64,000 bases of DNA from Tichowtungia sp964398915 (GTDB lineage Bacteria; Verrucomicrobiota; Kiritimatiellia; Kiritimatiellales; Tichowtungiaceae), in contig CAYNOR010000002.1 in the NCBI GenBank assembly GCA_964398915.1, forward strand, positions 124,001 through 188,000. Reading direction: 5' to 3'. The notes beneath the pieces were generated by a model. That model was not told where the DNA came from and ran no database searches. It worked only from the letters and a program-made list of their open reading frames with translations. Position numbers and translations under genes: made by a program. This document shows positions 33,478 through 42,294 of the stretch, piece after piece. The stretch's first letter is position 1. The number at the start of each line of letters is the position of its first letter.

Positions 33478-33559
33478 AGTCAAAGGTCGCGGGTCAAAAA
33501 GTCAAACGTCGAATCATTTGCTGAGCGACTTTAGACTTTCGACCTTAAGACCTTTAGAC
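33478..33559. repeat. Intergenic GTCAAAGGTC/GACTTTCGACC repeat
   Basis: The gap before acsF is filled by related units (AGTCAAAGGTC, AAGTCAAACGTCG, then ACTTTAGACTTTCGACC and TTAAGACCTTTAGAC) that face each other as a loose inverted repeat. The same type of sequence lies at 57990-58059. Confidence 0.6.
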
Positions 33560-33567
33560 ATGAACAT

Positions 33568-34350
33568 ATGAAACTGGCGATTACAGGAAAAGGCGGGGTG
33601 GGAAAATCCACACTCGCCGCCATGCTGACCCTTCTGCTGACACGCAAGGGAGTAAAGGTGCTGGCGCTGGATGCCGACCCGGATGCCAATCTGGCCGGGT
33701 CGCTCGGCATTTCTCTGGAAGAGCAGAAGAGTATTGTTCCGATTGCCGAACAAACCCGACTGATTGAAGAGCGGACCGGTGCACAAGTCCGGCGCTACGG
33801 ACAGATGTTTAAGCTCAATCCGACTGTAGACGATATTGCCGGCAGCTATGGTTTCAATAAAGACGGCTATACGCTGCTGGTGCTGGGCGCGGTGGATCGC
33901 GGCGGCGGCGGTTGCGGCTGTCCGGAAGGGGTGCTGATCCGGGCTCTGGTTTCCGACATGGTGCTTAACAAGAGTGAAGCCTTGATCATGGACATGGAGG
34001 CCGGTGTTGAGCATCTGGGACGTGCCACGGCCCGCGGCGTCGATTGCATGCTGATTGTGGTGGAACCGGGGCAGCGTTCAGTGGATTGCGCAAAACGGAT
34101 TATTCGCATGGCCCACGAAATCGGCCTTCGTAACGTGCAGATGGTGGCCAATAAAGTGGCTTCGGCGGATGAAGAGGCGTTTATTCGTCAGGCGCTTCCT
34201 GAGTTGCCGTTACTGGGCGTTGTTCCGTTTGATAAATCGTTCGGCGAAGCGGATCGCAAGGGCTGTGCGCCGCTTGATTTGCTGTCGCCGGCACTGGAAG
34301 CCGCCTTTTCCTCGATTTTGTGCCGCATTGAAGAAGGAGTAAAATCATGA
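33568..34350 (+). CDS. acsF: CooC/AcsF-type nickel-insertion ATPase (1)
   Basis: 260 residues. A MinD-like P-loop GKGGVGKST is at residues 7-15 with the deviant Walker B LDADPDAN. The CxC-type metal site is present as GCGCPEG near residue 113. CooC/AcsF proteins are homodimeric ATPases that mature the nickel centres of CO dehydrogenase or acetyl-CoA synthase. It overlaps the next small gene by 4 bases. A second homologue is at 34562, so one may serve CooS and the other AcsB; which is which cannot be told. Confidence 0.88.
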   Translation: MKLAITGKGGVGKSTLAAMLTLLLTRKGVKVLALDADPDANLAGSLGISLEEQKSIVPIAEQTRLIEERTGAQVRRYGQMFKLNPTVDDIAGSYGFNKDGYTLLVLGAVDRGGGGCGCPEGVLIRALVSDMVLNKSEALIMDMEAGVEHLGRATARGVDCMLIVVEPGQRSVDCAKRIIRMAHEIGLRNVQMVANKVASADEEAFIRQALPELPLLGVVPFDKSFGEADRKGCAPLDLLSPALEAAFSSILCRIEEGVKS

Positions 34351-34544
34351 CTGATGTTCAACATGAAAAATTTGCCAGACTGATGGGCGAAATTGAAACT
34401 CTGGAAGCGCAAGTGGACAAACTGGAAACGTCCGGTGTCGATCCGGCGAAGTTTAAAACACTGCTTGAAGAATTGGCTGAAGCGCGCAAAAAACTTGCGC
34501 GCCTGAGTGACGGTTGCGGTCCGGGAAGGACTCCCGGTTCTTAA
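34347..34544 (+). CDS. Small coiled-coil protein between the two CooC genes
   Basis: 65 residues with an almost continuous amphipathic helix (ARLMGEIETLEAQVDKLETS and TLLEELAEARKKLARLSD). Its ATG overlaps the acsF stop (ATGA), so it is translated with it. No conserved metal motif is seen apart from one Cys near the end. I do not recognise the family; an adaptor for the maturation ATPases is a guess from position. Confidence 0.6.
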   Translation: MTDVQHEKFARLMGEIETLEAQVDKLETSGVDPAKFKTLLEELAEARKKLARLSDGCGPGRTPGS

Positions 34545-34561
34545 ATTTGAAACGAACTGGT

Positions 34562-35323
34562 ATGAGTTATTTAATCGGCATAAGCGGCAAGGGCGGAGTT
34601 GGTAAAACAACTCTTTCGGCTCTTATTGTCCGCAGGCTGATTGCCCGCGGCAAAAAGCCGGTGCTGGCAGTGGATGCTGACCCGAACACCTGTCTGGACA
34701 GCAATCTGGGCGTGAAGGCAGAACGGACAATCGGACGGGTTCGTGAGGATGCCCGGCAGGAAGCTGCCAAAGGACTGGGTGCAGGAATTTCAAAACAGCA
34801 GCTGCTTGAAATGAAAATTTCCGAAAGTCTGGTTGAGGCGCCCGATTTTGATCTGATTGCGATGGGCCGGTCCGAAGGGCCCGGTTGCTACTGTTATGCG
34901 AATAATGTGCTTAAACAGGCCATTCACACGATTTCAAATGAATATCCGTATGTCGTGCTGGATAACGAAGCCGGGATGGAAAACCTTTCACGGCGCATTG
35001 TACAGCGGGTTGATCTGCTGGTGATGGTTGCTGATCCGTCGCGTCGCGGACTGGATACGCTGAAGCGGCTGCACGAAGTAACGGGTGAGATGGAAATCAA
35101 GTACGGCAAGCTGGCGCTCGTTGTCAACCGGATGCGGCGCGATGAGCTGCCGGACTATGCGTTGACACTCAAGCACGAGACGGGTGCTGATTTTCTGATT
35201 GGTATTCCGGACAATCCGGAATTAGCTGAATTTGGTGAAGGCGGAAAAAATCTGGCGGAGGTTCCGGCTGAAAATCCAGTCGTTAAGTGTATTGACGGAC
35301 TGCTGGATGCCGCAGGACTTTAA
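34562..35323 (+). CDS. cooC: CooC-type nickel-insertion ATPase (2)
   Basis: 253 residues from the ATG at 34562. The P-loop is GKGGVGKTT at residues 8-16, followed by AVDADPN. The metal-binding cysteines lie in GPGCYCYANNVL near residue 110, the CxC signature of CooC. LDNEAGMENLSRR is also typical. The immediate downstream position of cooS suggests this is the ATPase for the CODH C-cluster. An upstream in-frame ATG at 34514 falls in the preceding gene and is not supported. Confidence 0.9.
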   Translation: MSYLIGISGKGGVGKTTLSALIVRRLIARGKKPVLAVDADPNTCLDSNLGVKAERTIGRVREDARQEAAKGLGAGISKQQLLEMKISESLVEAPDFDLIAMGRSEGPGCYCYANNVLKQAIHTISNEYPYVVLDNEAGMENLSRRIVQRVDLLVMVADPSRRGLDTLKRLHEVTGEMEIKYGKLALVVNRMRRDELPDYALTLKHETGADFLIGIPDNPELAEFGEGGKNLAEVPAENPVVKCIDGLLDAAGL

Positions 35324-35368
35324 ATGATCAGGATCTTAAATAATCAATAACGACGGCAGGAGCAAATT

Positions 35369-37318
35369 ATGATAAAAACACCTGAAAATCCTCATCAGCG
35401 CGTGGCTGACAAGGCCTCGCATGAGGTAATTGCAAAAGCGATGGCAGAAGGAGTGGATACCTGTTTTACCCGCTTCGACCAGCAGGGCAAACAGTGTAAA
35501 TTCGGCGTCGAAGGCGTCTGCTGTAAAATCTGTCACATGGGTCCGTGCAAAATCACGCCCCGTTCGCCGCTTGGCGTTTGCGGTGCGAATGCGGATACGA
35601 TTGTTGCGCGCAACTTTCTGCGCGAAGTGGTCGGCGGCGCGGCGGCTCACTCCGACCATGCCCGTCATCTGGTGCTGCGCCTGAAAGCGATCGGCGAAGG
35701 CAAAGGCGGCGATTATAAAGTTACCGACGAAAAAGCCCTTAAACGTTCTTGCACCGAACACGGAATTCCAACTGAGAACCGGACGACTCAGGAACTCGCA
35801 CTGGATCTGGCCATGCTGTTTTTAGGAGAATTTACTTCGCAGGAAGAAACGCTGAAGAGTCTCAAGCTGGCTCCGGTGAAACAGCAGACCGCATGGGAAA
35901 AGGCCGGCGTGGCTCCCAAGGGTATTGACCGCATGTGCGTCGAGTCCATGCACCGCACGCACATCGGTGTGGATCATGATTATCGCAATCTGCTTAAGCA
36001 GGCGTTTCGCACGGCACTGGCCGACGGCTGGGGCGGTTCGCGAATCGGCACGATGGTGTCCGACATTCTGTTCGGTACGCCAACCCCGATCCGCAGTCAG
36101 GCTAATCTCGGCGTGCTCTCTGCTAAAAAGGTAAACGTGATTGTTCACGGTCATGAACCGGCATTGTCCGATATGCTGGCCGCCGCCGCCAATGATCCTG
36201 AAATCGTCGCTTATGCCAAGGCCGCCGGTGCGGAGGGTGTTCAGCTGGCCGGACTCTGCTGCACCGCGAATGAAATTCTAATGCGTCGCGGTGTGCCCGT
36301 GGCCGGAAACTTCCATCAGCAGGAGCTTGCGATCATCACCGGCGCTGTTGAAATGATGGTGGTGGACGTACAGTGCGTGATGCCCAGCTTGCCGACTGTG
36401 GCGAGTCATTATCACACGGAAATTATTTCGACGACCAACATTGCTAAAACCATCGGCGCGACACATATGCCGTTTGAGGCCGATAAAGCCTACGAATCTG
36501 CAAAAATCATGCTTAAGCGCGCTGTGGATCTGTTCAAAAAACGTGATCCCGCCAAAGTGGCTATCCCGACCGATAAGAACCCGCTGGTGGCCGGGTTCAG
36601 TGTTGAGGCCATCAAGTACATGCTGGGCGGTTCGTTCCGTCCTTCGTTCCGTCCGCTGAATGACGCGATCATTTCCGGACGCATCCGCGGAGTTTGCGGT
36701 ATCGTGGGTTGTAACAATCCCAAGACCGACGCCGACTCCTATATCAACGCGCTCAGCCGGGAGCTGATCAAGCGCAATGTGCTGCTGCTCCAAACCGGTT
36801 GCGCTGCGCAGGCCTCCGCCAAAAGCGGATGTATGACCCCCGAAACGGCACTGGAGCAGGCAGGCGCCGGTCTTCGCGAAGTTTGCGAAACCGTGGGTAT
36901 TCCGCCAATCCTGCACATGGGAAGTTGTGTAGACAACGGGCGCATTCTGGAAGCGGCCACCGAAATCTGTTTCGAAGGCGGACTCGGTGACGATTTGAGC
37001 AAATTGCCGGCCGTCGGCGTAGCACCGGAATGGATGAGCGAGAAGGCGATCACAATCGGTTGTTACTTCGTGGCCTCCGGTTGCGACGTTATCCTGGGTC
37101 TGCCATTTCATACATCCGGTTCCGCCAATGTAACGAAGTTCCTTCAGGAAGAATCGAAGGAACTTTTCGGCGCGGCCTTCTATGAAATTTCAGACCCGAT
37201 GGTTGCAGCGGACAAGGTTTGTGAACTGATTGAAGAGGCCCGCGAAAATCTTGGGATTAACAAAAAAGCTGAACGTAAACTTCTGGATATGAAAGATCGG
37301 AGAGCACTCAATGTCTAA
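35369..37318 (+). CDS. acsA: Anaerobic carbon-monoxide dehydrogenase catalytic subunit
   Basis: 649 residues, the normal size for CooS/AcsA. The N-terminal cysteines for the B and D clusters are at Cys43, Cys51, Cys52, Cys55 and Cys60 (CKFGVEGVCCKICHMGPC). C-cluster regions are present: MHRTHIGVDHD, QLAGLCCTANE, GCNNPKTD, QTGCAAQA and MGSCVDN. The enzyme interconverts CO and CO2; next to AcsB it supplies CO for acetyl-CoA synthesis or oxidises the carbonyl group. Its stop overlaps the acsB start by 8 bases, in keeping with a tight complex. Confidence 0.96.
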   Translation: MIKTPENPHQRVADKASHEVIAKAMAEGVDTCFTRFDQQGKQCKFGVEGVCCKICHMGPCKITPRSPLGVCGANADTIVARNFLREVVGGAAAHSDHARHLVLRLKAIGEGKGGDYKVTDEKALKRSCTEHGIPTENRTTQELALDLAMLFLGEFTSQEETLKSLKLAPVKQQTAWEKAGVAPKGIDRMCVESMHRTHIGVDHDYRNLLKQAFRTALADGWGGSRIGTMVSDILFGTPTPIRSQANLGVLSAKKVNVIVHGHEPALSDMLAAAANDPEIVAYAKAAGAEGVQLAGLCCTANEILMRRGVPVAGNFHQQELAIITGAVEMMVVDVQCVMPSLPTVASHYHTEIISTTNIAKTIGATHMPFEADKAYESAKIMLKRAVDLFKKRDPAKVAIPTDKNPLVAGFSVEAIKYMLGGSFRPSFRPLNDAIISGRIRGVCGIVGCNNPKTDADSYINALSRELIKRNVLLLQTGCAAQASAKSGCMTPETALEQAGAGLREVCETVGIPPILHMGSCVDNGRILEAATEICFEGGLGDDLSKLPAVGVAPEWMSEKAITIGCYFVASGCDVILGLPFHTSGSANVTKFLQEESKELFGAAFYEISDPMVAADKVCELIEEARENLGINKKAERKLLDMKDRRALNV

Positions 37319-40300
37319 ATTCATTTGTTGCAGCGCCATTGACGGGGCGATCGAATGGGTCGCCAAAGCGGAAACCAAACTGGATGAGGCGATTAAGGCT
37401 AAGGGAATCGATTTCCCGGTTGCCCTGCCGGACACCGCGTATTATCTGCCGGTGATTTATTCATTTACGGGTGAAAAAGTGGAAACATTGGCCGATATGC
37501 GCCGGGTGCTTAATCTGGCTAAAAAATATCTGCCGGCTCGCCCAACCGATAAAGTTTGGCTGCCGTATCTCGGTGCGACGCTGGATGCCGGTGCAGCCAC
37601 GCTGTTTGCCTGCGAAATTATTGAAGCCTGCAAATACATCATTGGCCCGAATCCGGTAGACGGAATTTATCTAGGTGCGGCCAACGACGTGATTATGCGT
37701 GAGCGCGGCGTTGAATTCGTAGACGGCAGTGCGCCGGGATTTGCAGCGATTACCGGTCTGGCCCCGACCAATGCTATTGCTGTGAAAATCGCCAAGGATC
37801 TTCAACAGAAGAATATTTACGTTTTTATGGGCGGCGGCGTGGGCGGAAAAACATTTGCCGATCAGCTGGCTGAAGAAGGTGTTCAGCTCGGATGGGAAAC
37901 CCGTCTGGTTCCGTTCGGCAAAGATGTTTCGTCGCTGATTTATGCACTTGGCTTTGCCAACCGTGCGGCGCTGGCGTTCGGCGGTGTTAAGCCGGGCGAT
38001 TTTACCGCGAACCTGAAGTACAACAAAGACCGCATCTTCGCGTTCGTATTAGCGTTCGGTGAAGTGACCAGTGACAAATACGCGGCGGCGGCCGGCGCCA
38101 TTAACTACGGATTCCCGGTTATTGCTGACACCGATATTCCCGAAATTCTGCCAACCGGCGTTTGTACCTACGAACATGTGGTGGCCAATGTTAAACCGGA
38201 GGATATGGTTGAGCGTGCACTCGAAATTCGCGGTTGCAAAATCAAAATCACCCACGTTCCGGTGCCGGTAGCTTACGGACCTGCCTTCGAAGGTGAACGA
38301 ATCCGCAAGCAGGATGTTCACGCTGAATTTGGTGGTAATCTGACGACCGCGTTTGAATTTGTGACTTCGGTCGAGATGGATCAGATTAACGACGGTGACA
38401 TTGAAATCATCGGTCCGGATATTGACACCGTTCCGGCCGGAACGGCTATGCCGCTGGCCATCTGGGTCGAAGTGGCCGGACGCAAGATGCAATCTGATTT
38501 CGAGCCGATTCTTGAGCGCCAGATTCACCATCTGGTGAACGGTGCTGAAGGCATCTGGCACATGGGACAGCGCGATATCGTCTGGACCCGTGTTTCCAAA
38601 GAAGGCTTCAAAAAAGGGCTGCGTCTGAAACATTACGGCGAAATTCTTCACGCGAAACTGCTGTCGGAATATCCGGCGATTGTGGATAAAGTGAAGGTTA
38701 CTTTGGTCACCGACCCCGACGAAGTGGAACGTCGCGTCAAAGTTGCCCGGAAAGTTTATGACGAGCGTAACCGCCGTCTTGAGGCAATGACCGATGAGTC
38801 TGTCGAAACGTTCTACTCCTGTCTGCTCTGCCAGTCCTTTGCGCCGGATCACGTGTGTATTATCACGCCCGAGCGTCTCGGTCTTTGCGGAGCCTACAAC
38901 TGGCTCGATGGTAAGGCCGCGTATGAAATTGACGAGACCGGTCCGAATCAGCCTGTCAAGAAGGGCGAGTGCCTTGATCCGGTGAAAGGAATCTGGGGCG
39001 GAATTAACGAATACGTCTATTCCAACAGTCATAAGAACATCGAAACCTTCTGCGCGTATTCCATCATGGATCGTCCGATGACCAGCTGCGGCTGTTTTGA
39101 AGCGATCTGCGCGTATGTTCCGGAGTTGAACGGCGTGATGGTTGTGAACCGCGAGTTTCAGGGTGAGACTCCGGTCGGCATGACCTTCTCGACGCTCGCC
39201 GGTAACGTCGGCGGCGGTCAGCAGACTCCCGGGTTCATGGGTTGCGGTAAGGTGTTTCTGACATCCCGCAAATTCCTCGGTGCGGAAGGCGGCTTTAAGC
39301 GTCTTGTCTGGATGCCGAAGGAACTCAAAGAGCTGTTGAAAGACGATCTGAACAAACGCTTTGCAGAGCAGGGGGCCCCGAATCTGATGGATCAGATTGC
39401 GGATGAAACGATTGCCACCGATGCGGCAGCAATCCGTGCGCACATGGAAAAGGTCGGTCATCCGGCAGTGTCGATGGATGACATGGCTAACTACGCACAG
39501 TCGGCTGAAACCGAAGTTAAACAGGAAAAAGTCGCAGTTACTGCTCCGGTAACGAAGGCATCCGCAGTAGCACCGGTTTCCGGGGCCGTGCTGGACGCCT
39601 CGGCAATCGAAGCGCTTAAGAAGTCAATTCTGGCTGAAGTCCGTGCAGGTTTGACTCAGGATATCGTGCGCGACATTATCGGCACGCTGAGTTCAAAATT
39701 CCTCGGGGAAACTCCGGCTGCAGTCGCTGTAAAACCGGTTATTGAAACGTCTGAGGTTAAAGTCTCAGCGGCAGAACGCCTGAACAAGGTGTCGTCTTTC
39801 CAGATTCGGAAAGAAAAGGCGGATGCACCGATATGGGAAGTTAAGCTCGGTGCAACGAAAGCCGAAGGCGGAACCCGTACGGTGACCCACAAGATCGGCG
39901 GGGCGTCGGCAATGCCTTTCCACTTCTGGGAAGGTGCAATGCCGAACCGTCCGCTGGTGGCGATGGAAGTCTATGATTTGGTCAGCGCCAAATACCCTTC
40001 CATATTGCGTAACATCTACGGCAGTCTGCTGGATAACCCTGCGGAAATGGCCAAGGTGCTGGTCGATAAATACGGTGCTGACGTCATCAGTGTCCGTCTT
40101 GAAGGAACCCATCCTGAAAAAGGTAACCGGAGCGTTGAAGATTCTGTCAAACTGGTCAAACAGGTGCTGAGTGCCGTCGGCGTTCCGCTGATTATCACCG
40201 GACACAGTCACTTCGAGAAAAACAATGAAGTACTCAAAGCGGTGGCGCAGGCTTGCGCGGGTGAAAATCTGTTGTTGAACTGGGTTGAACAGGACAATTA

Positions 40301-40757
40301 CCGGACGATTGCCGGCGCGGCGATGGCCTACGGTCACACGCTCGTAGCTCAGAGCCCGATTGACGTCAACATCGGTAAGCAGCTGAATATTCTGCTGACC
40401 AACATGGATCTGAAGAAAGAGCAGATTGTGATGGATCCGATGACCGGTGCTATCGGCTACGGCATCGAGTACACGTACTCCGTGATGGAGCGCATCCGGC
40501 AGACGGCACTTGGCGGCGATAAGCTGCTGTGCGCGCCGATGATTGTTTCACCCGGCCAGGAGTGCATTAAGATCAAGGAATACAAGGCGACTGAAAAAGA
40601 ATTCCCGCTTTGGGGCGACCTTACCAAGCGGGCAGCGGCCTGGGAACTGAACACGGCGATCAATCTGCTTTATGCCGGTGCGGATGTAATAATTATGTAC
40701 AATCCGGATGCGGCGATGGCGGCAAAACGTACAATCAGCAAATTGATGTCCAACTGA
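37311..40757 (+). CDS. acsB: Acetyl-CoA synthase fused to CoFeSP small subunit (AcsB-AcsD)
   Basis: 1148 residues. Residues 1 to about 725 are a whole bacterial acetyl-CoA synthase: A-cluster ligands near 504 and 507 (YSCLLCQSF), two more cysteines within the next 25 residues and the SCGCF motif near 592, spaced as in Moorella AcsB. A linker of about 100 residues follows, rich in Ala, Val and Pro with one helix (EALKKSILAEVRAGL). Residues ~830-1148 are AcsD, the small subunit of the corrinoid iron-sulfur protein: GGTRTVTHKIGG, MPFHFWEG, GENLLLNWVEQDNY, IGYGIEYTYSVMERIR. Both parts look intact. The fusion would tether the methyl donor to the A-cluster. No separate acsD is present. Confidence 0.93.
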   Translation: MSKFICCSAIDGAIEWVAKAETKLDEAIKAKGIDFPVALPDTAYYLPVIYSFTGEKVETLADMRRVLNLAKKYLPARPTDKVWLPYLGATLDAGAATLFACEIIEACKYIIGPNPVDGIYLGAANDVIMRERGVEFVDGSAPGFAAITGLAPTNAIAVKIAKDLQQKNIYVFMGGGVGGKTFADQLAEEGVQLGWETRLVPFGKDVSSLIYALGFANRAALAFGGVKPGDFTANLKYNKDRIFAFVLAFGEVTSDKYAAAAGAINYGFPVIADTDIPEILPTGVCTYEHVVANVKPEDMVERALEIRGCKIKITHVPVPVAYGPAFEGERIRKQDVHAEFGGNLTTAFEFVTSVEMDQINDGDIEIIGPDIDTVPAGTAMPLAIWVEVAGRKMQSDFEPILERQIHHLVNGAEGIWHMGQRDIVWTRVSKEGFKKGLRLKHYGEILHAKLLSEYPAIVDKVKVTLVTDPDEVERRVKVARKVYDERNRRLEAMTDESVETFYSCLLCQSFAPDHVCIITPERLGLCGAYNWLDGKAAYEIDETGPNQPVKKGECLDPVKGIWGGINEYVYSNSHKNIETFCAYSIMDRPMTSCGCFEAICAYVPELNGVMVVNREFQGETPVGMTFSTLAGNVGGGQQTPGFMGCGKVFLTSRKFLGAEGGFKRLVWMPKELKELLKDDLNKRFAEQGAPNLMDQIADETIATDAAAIRAHMEKVGHPAVSMDDMANYAQSAETEVKQEKVAVTAPVTKASAVAPVSGAVLDASAIEALKKSILAEVRAGLTQDIVRDIIGTLSSKFLGETPAAVAVKPVIETSEVKVSAAERLNKVSSFQIRKEKADAPIWEVKLGATKAEGGTRTVTHKIGGASAMPFHFWEGAMPNRPLVAMEVYDLVSAKYPSILRNIYGSLLDNPAEMAKVLVDKYGADVISVRLEGTHPEKGNRSVEDSVKLVKQVLSAVGVPLIITGHSHFEKNNEVLKAVAQACAGENLLLNWVEQDNYRTIAGAAMAYGHTLVAQSPIDVNIGKQLNILLTNMDLKKEQIVMDPMTGAIGYGIEYTYSVMERIRQTALGGDKLLCAPMIVSPGQECIKIKEYKATEKEFPLWGDLTKRAAAWELNTAINLLYAGADVIIMYNPDAAMAAKRTISKLMSN

Positions 40758-40769
40758 ACAGGAGCATGT

Positions 40770-40857
40770 GATCAGAATGATTAAGGACAGAATAATTCAT
40801 AAACAGAGCGATTTTCCAATGGTTGGAAAAATCATTCTGTCCGTAATTATTCTGATC
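40770..40857. repeat. Solo palindromic element (family A terminal repeats) between acsBD and acsC
   Basis: An 88-base palindrome with arms 40770-40797 and 40829-40857, matching the arms at 7306 and 18507 (GATCAGAATNATTA then GGACAGAATNATT). Its loop carries the other palindrome, TTTTCCAATGGTTGGAAAA (40812-40830). It is followed by ATTCGCGG units, as at 6005. It separates two genes of the same complex without ending the operon in an obvious way. Confidence 0.9.
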
Positions 40858-40926
40858 CCTTTCTTTTCCATTCGCGGTCATTAGTGTCCATTCGCGGTTA
40901 AAATCAACTATTTAAGGAGAATGATC

Positions 40927-42279
40927 ATGGCAAAACTGACAGGTTTACAAATACAGAAACTGCTTCCGAAAACGAACTGCAAGGAGTGCGGATCAAATAC
41001 GTGTCTTGCGTTCGCGATGAAATTAGCTGCACAAAAAGCGGAGCTTTCAGAATGTCCTTACGCTTCCGATGAAGCGAAACAGATTCTGGGTGCCGCCAGC
41101 GAGCCGCCGGTGAAGAAAATTCAAATCGGTACGGACAGAACCTTTTCACTGGGAGATGAAACGGTTCTTTACCGTCACGAAAAAACCTTCGTGAACCAAA
41201 CGGCGCTGGCAATCAATGTCAACGATACCGATGCGGTAGCAGATATTGATGCAACGCTCCAGTCTGTTAAGACATACGAACTGGATCGCGTCGGTGAATT
41301 GCTGTCCATTGATGCAGTATGCGTTACGTGCAAGTCCGGCAACGCGGCAACGTTCGCTAAGCTTTGCAAAAAAGCCAACGAGGTCACTGGGCGTCCGCTG
41401 GTGATCAACAGTACGGATGTTGCGCAACTGACGGCCGCGGCTGAGGCCGTAAACGGCTCACGCAGTATCCTGGCTTCTGCAACGCCGGAAACGGCGGATG
41501 TGCTTGTAAAAGTAGCCGCCGGCAACGGTCATGCACTGGCGGTTACCGCGCCGGACCTTGATGCGTTAGTCGCGCTGACTGCAAAAATCAAAGAGGGCGG
41601 GTTTAATGATCTGATTCTTCAATATCAGACGCATTCGCTTTCCGAACTGTTCCAGACCAATTCGATAGCCCGGCGGGCGGCACTGAAAGATAGCTATAAA
41701 CCGCTTGGATATCCGACACTGCACATTGTGCCTAAGTCCGATATGCTTGAAGAAAGTGTTATCGCAGTGAACGAGATTTCAAAATACGGCGGCGTGTGTG
41801 TACTGCCGTCCTTTGACCCGGCGCAGCTGGTTCCGATGATGAGCTTGCGGCAAAATATGTATACCGATCCGCAGAAGCCGATTCAGGTCGAACCGAAACT
41901 TTATGAGATCGGCGAGCCGACGAAAGATTCTCCGGTATTTGTCACCACGAACTTCTCGCTGACCTATTTCATCGTTTCCGGCGAAATTGAAAACAGCGGT
42001 CTGAATGCCTGGCTGGTGATTCCTGAATGCGAAGGCATGAGCGTGCTGACCGCCTGGGCGGCCGGTAAGTTTTCCGGCGCGGCGATTGCCAAATTCTGTA
42101 AGTCTATTGATCTGGATGGACGGGTTAACACGCGTGAAATTGTTATTCCAGGTTATGTGGCGCAGATCAGCGGCGAGTTGCAGGAATGCATGCCGGGATG
42201 GAAAGTCGTGGTTGGAACGCAGGAAGCCAGCGACATGGAAAGTTGGGTTAAAGCGACATATTCTCATCATTTAAAATAA
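40927..42279 (+). CDS. acsC: Corrinoid iron-sulfur protein large subunit
   Basis: 450 residues from the ATG at 40927; the ATG at 40921 touches the AAGGAGA ribosome site and cannot be used. The N-terminal [4Fe-4S] domain has Cys18, Cys21, Cys26 and Cys43 (NCKECGSNTC ... SEC). A TIM barrel follows, then a C-terminal B12-binding part (PVFVTTNFSLTYFIVSGEIE and SVLTAWAAGKFSG). With AcsD it carries the methyl group from methyl-tetrahydrofolate to acetyl-CoA synthase. The C-terminal fold is also the part related to HgcA, present at 59219. Confidence 0.95.
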   Translation: MAKLTGLQIQKLLPKTNCKECGSNTCLAFAMKLAAQKAELSECPYASDEAKQILGAASEPPVKKIQIGTDRTFSLGDETVLYRHEKTFVNQTALAINVNDTDAVADIDATLQSVKTYELDRVGELLSIDAVCVTCKSGNAATFAKLCKKANEVTGRPLVINSTDVAQLTAAAEAVNGSRSILASATPETADVLVKVAAGNGHALAVTAPDLDALVALTAKIKEGGFNDLILQYQTHSLSELFQTNSIARRAALKDSYKPLGYPTLHIVPKSDMLEESVIAVNEISKYGGVCVLPSFDPAQLVPMMSLRQNMYTDPQKPIQVEPKLYEIGEPTKDSPVFVTTNFSLTYFIVSGEIENSGLNAWLVIPECEGMSVLTAWAAGKFSGAAIAKFCKSIDLDGRVNTREIVIPGYVAQISGELQECMPGWKVVVGTQEASDMESWVKATYSHHLK

Positions 42280-42294
42280 GTCAGGCGGGCTAAA

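Noticed and set aside
38049..39461. A 470-residue frame on the minus strand within acsBD
   Set aside because: It is a shadow of the well-supported AcsB coding sequence, with no recognisable protein motif.
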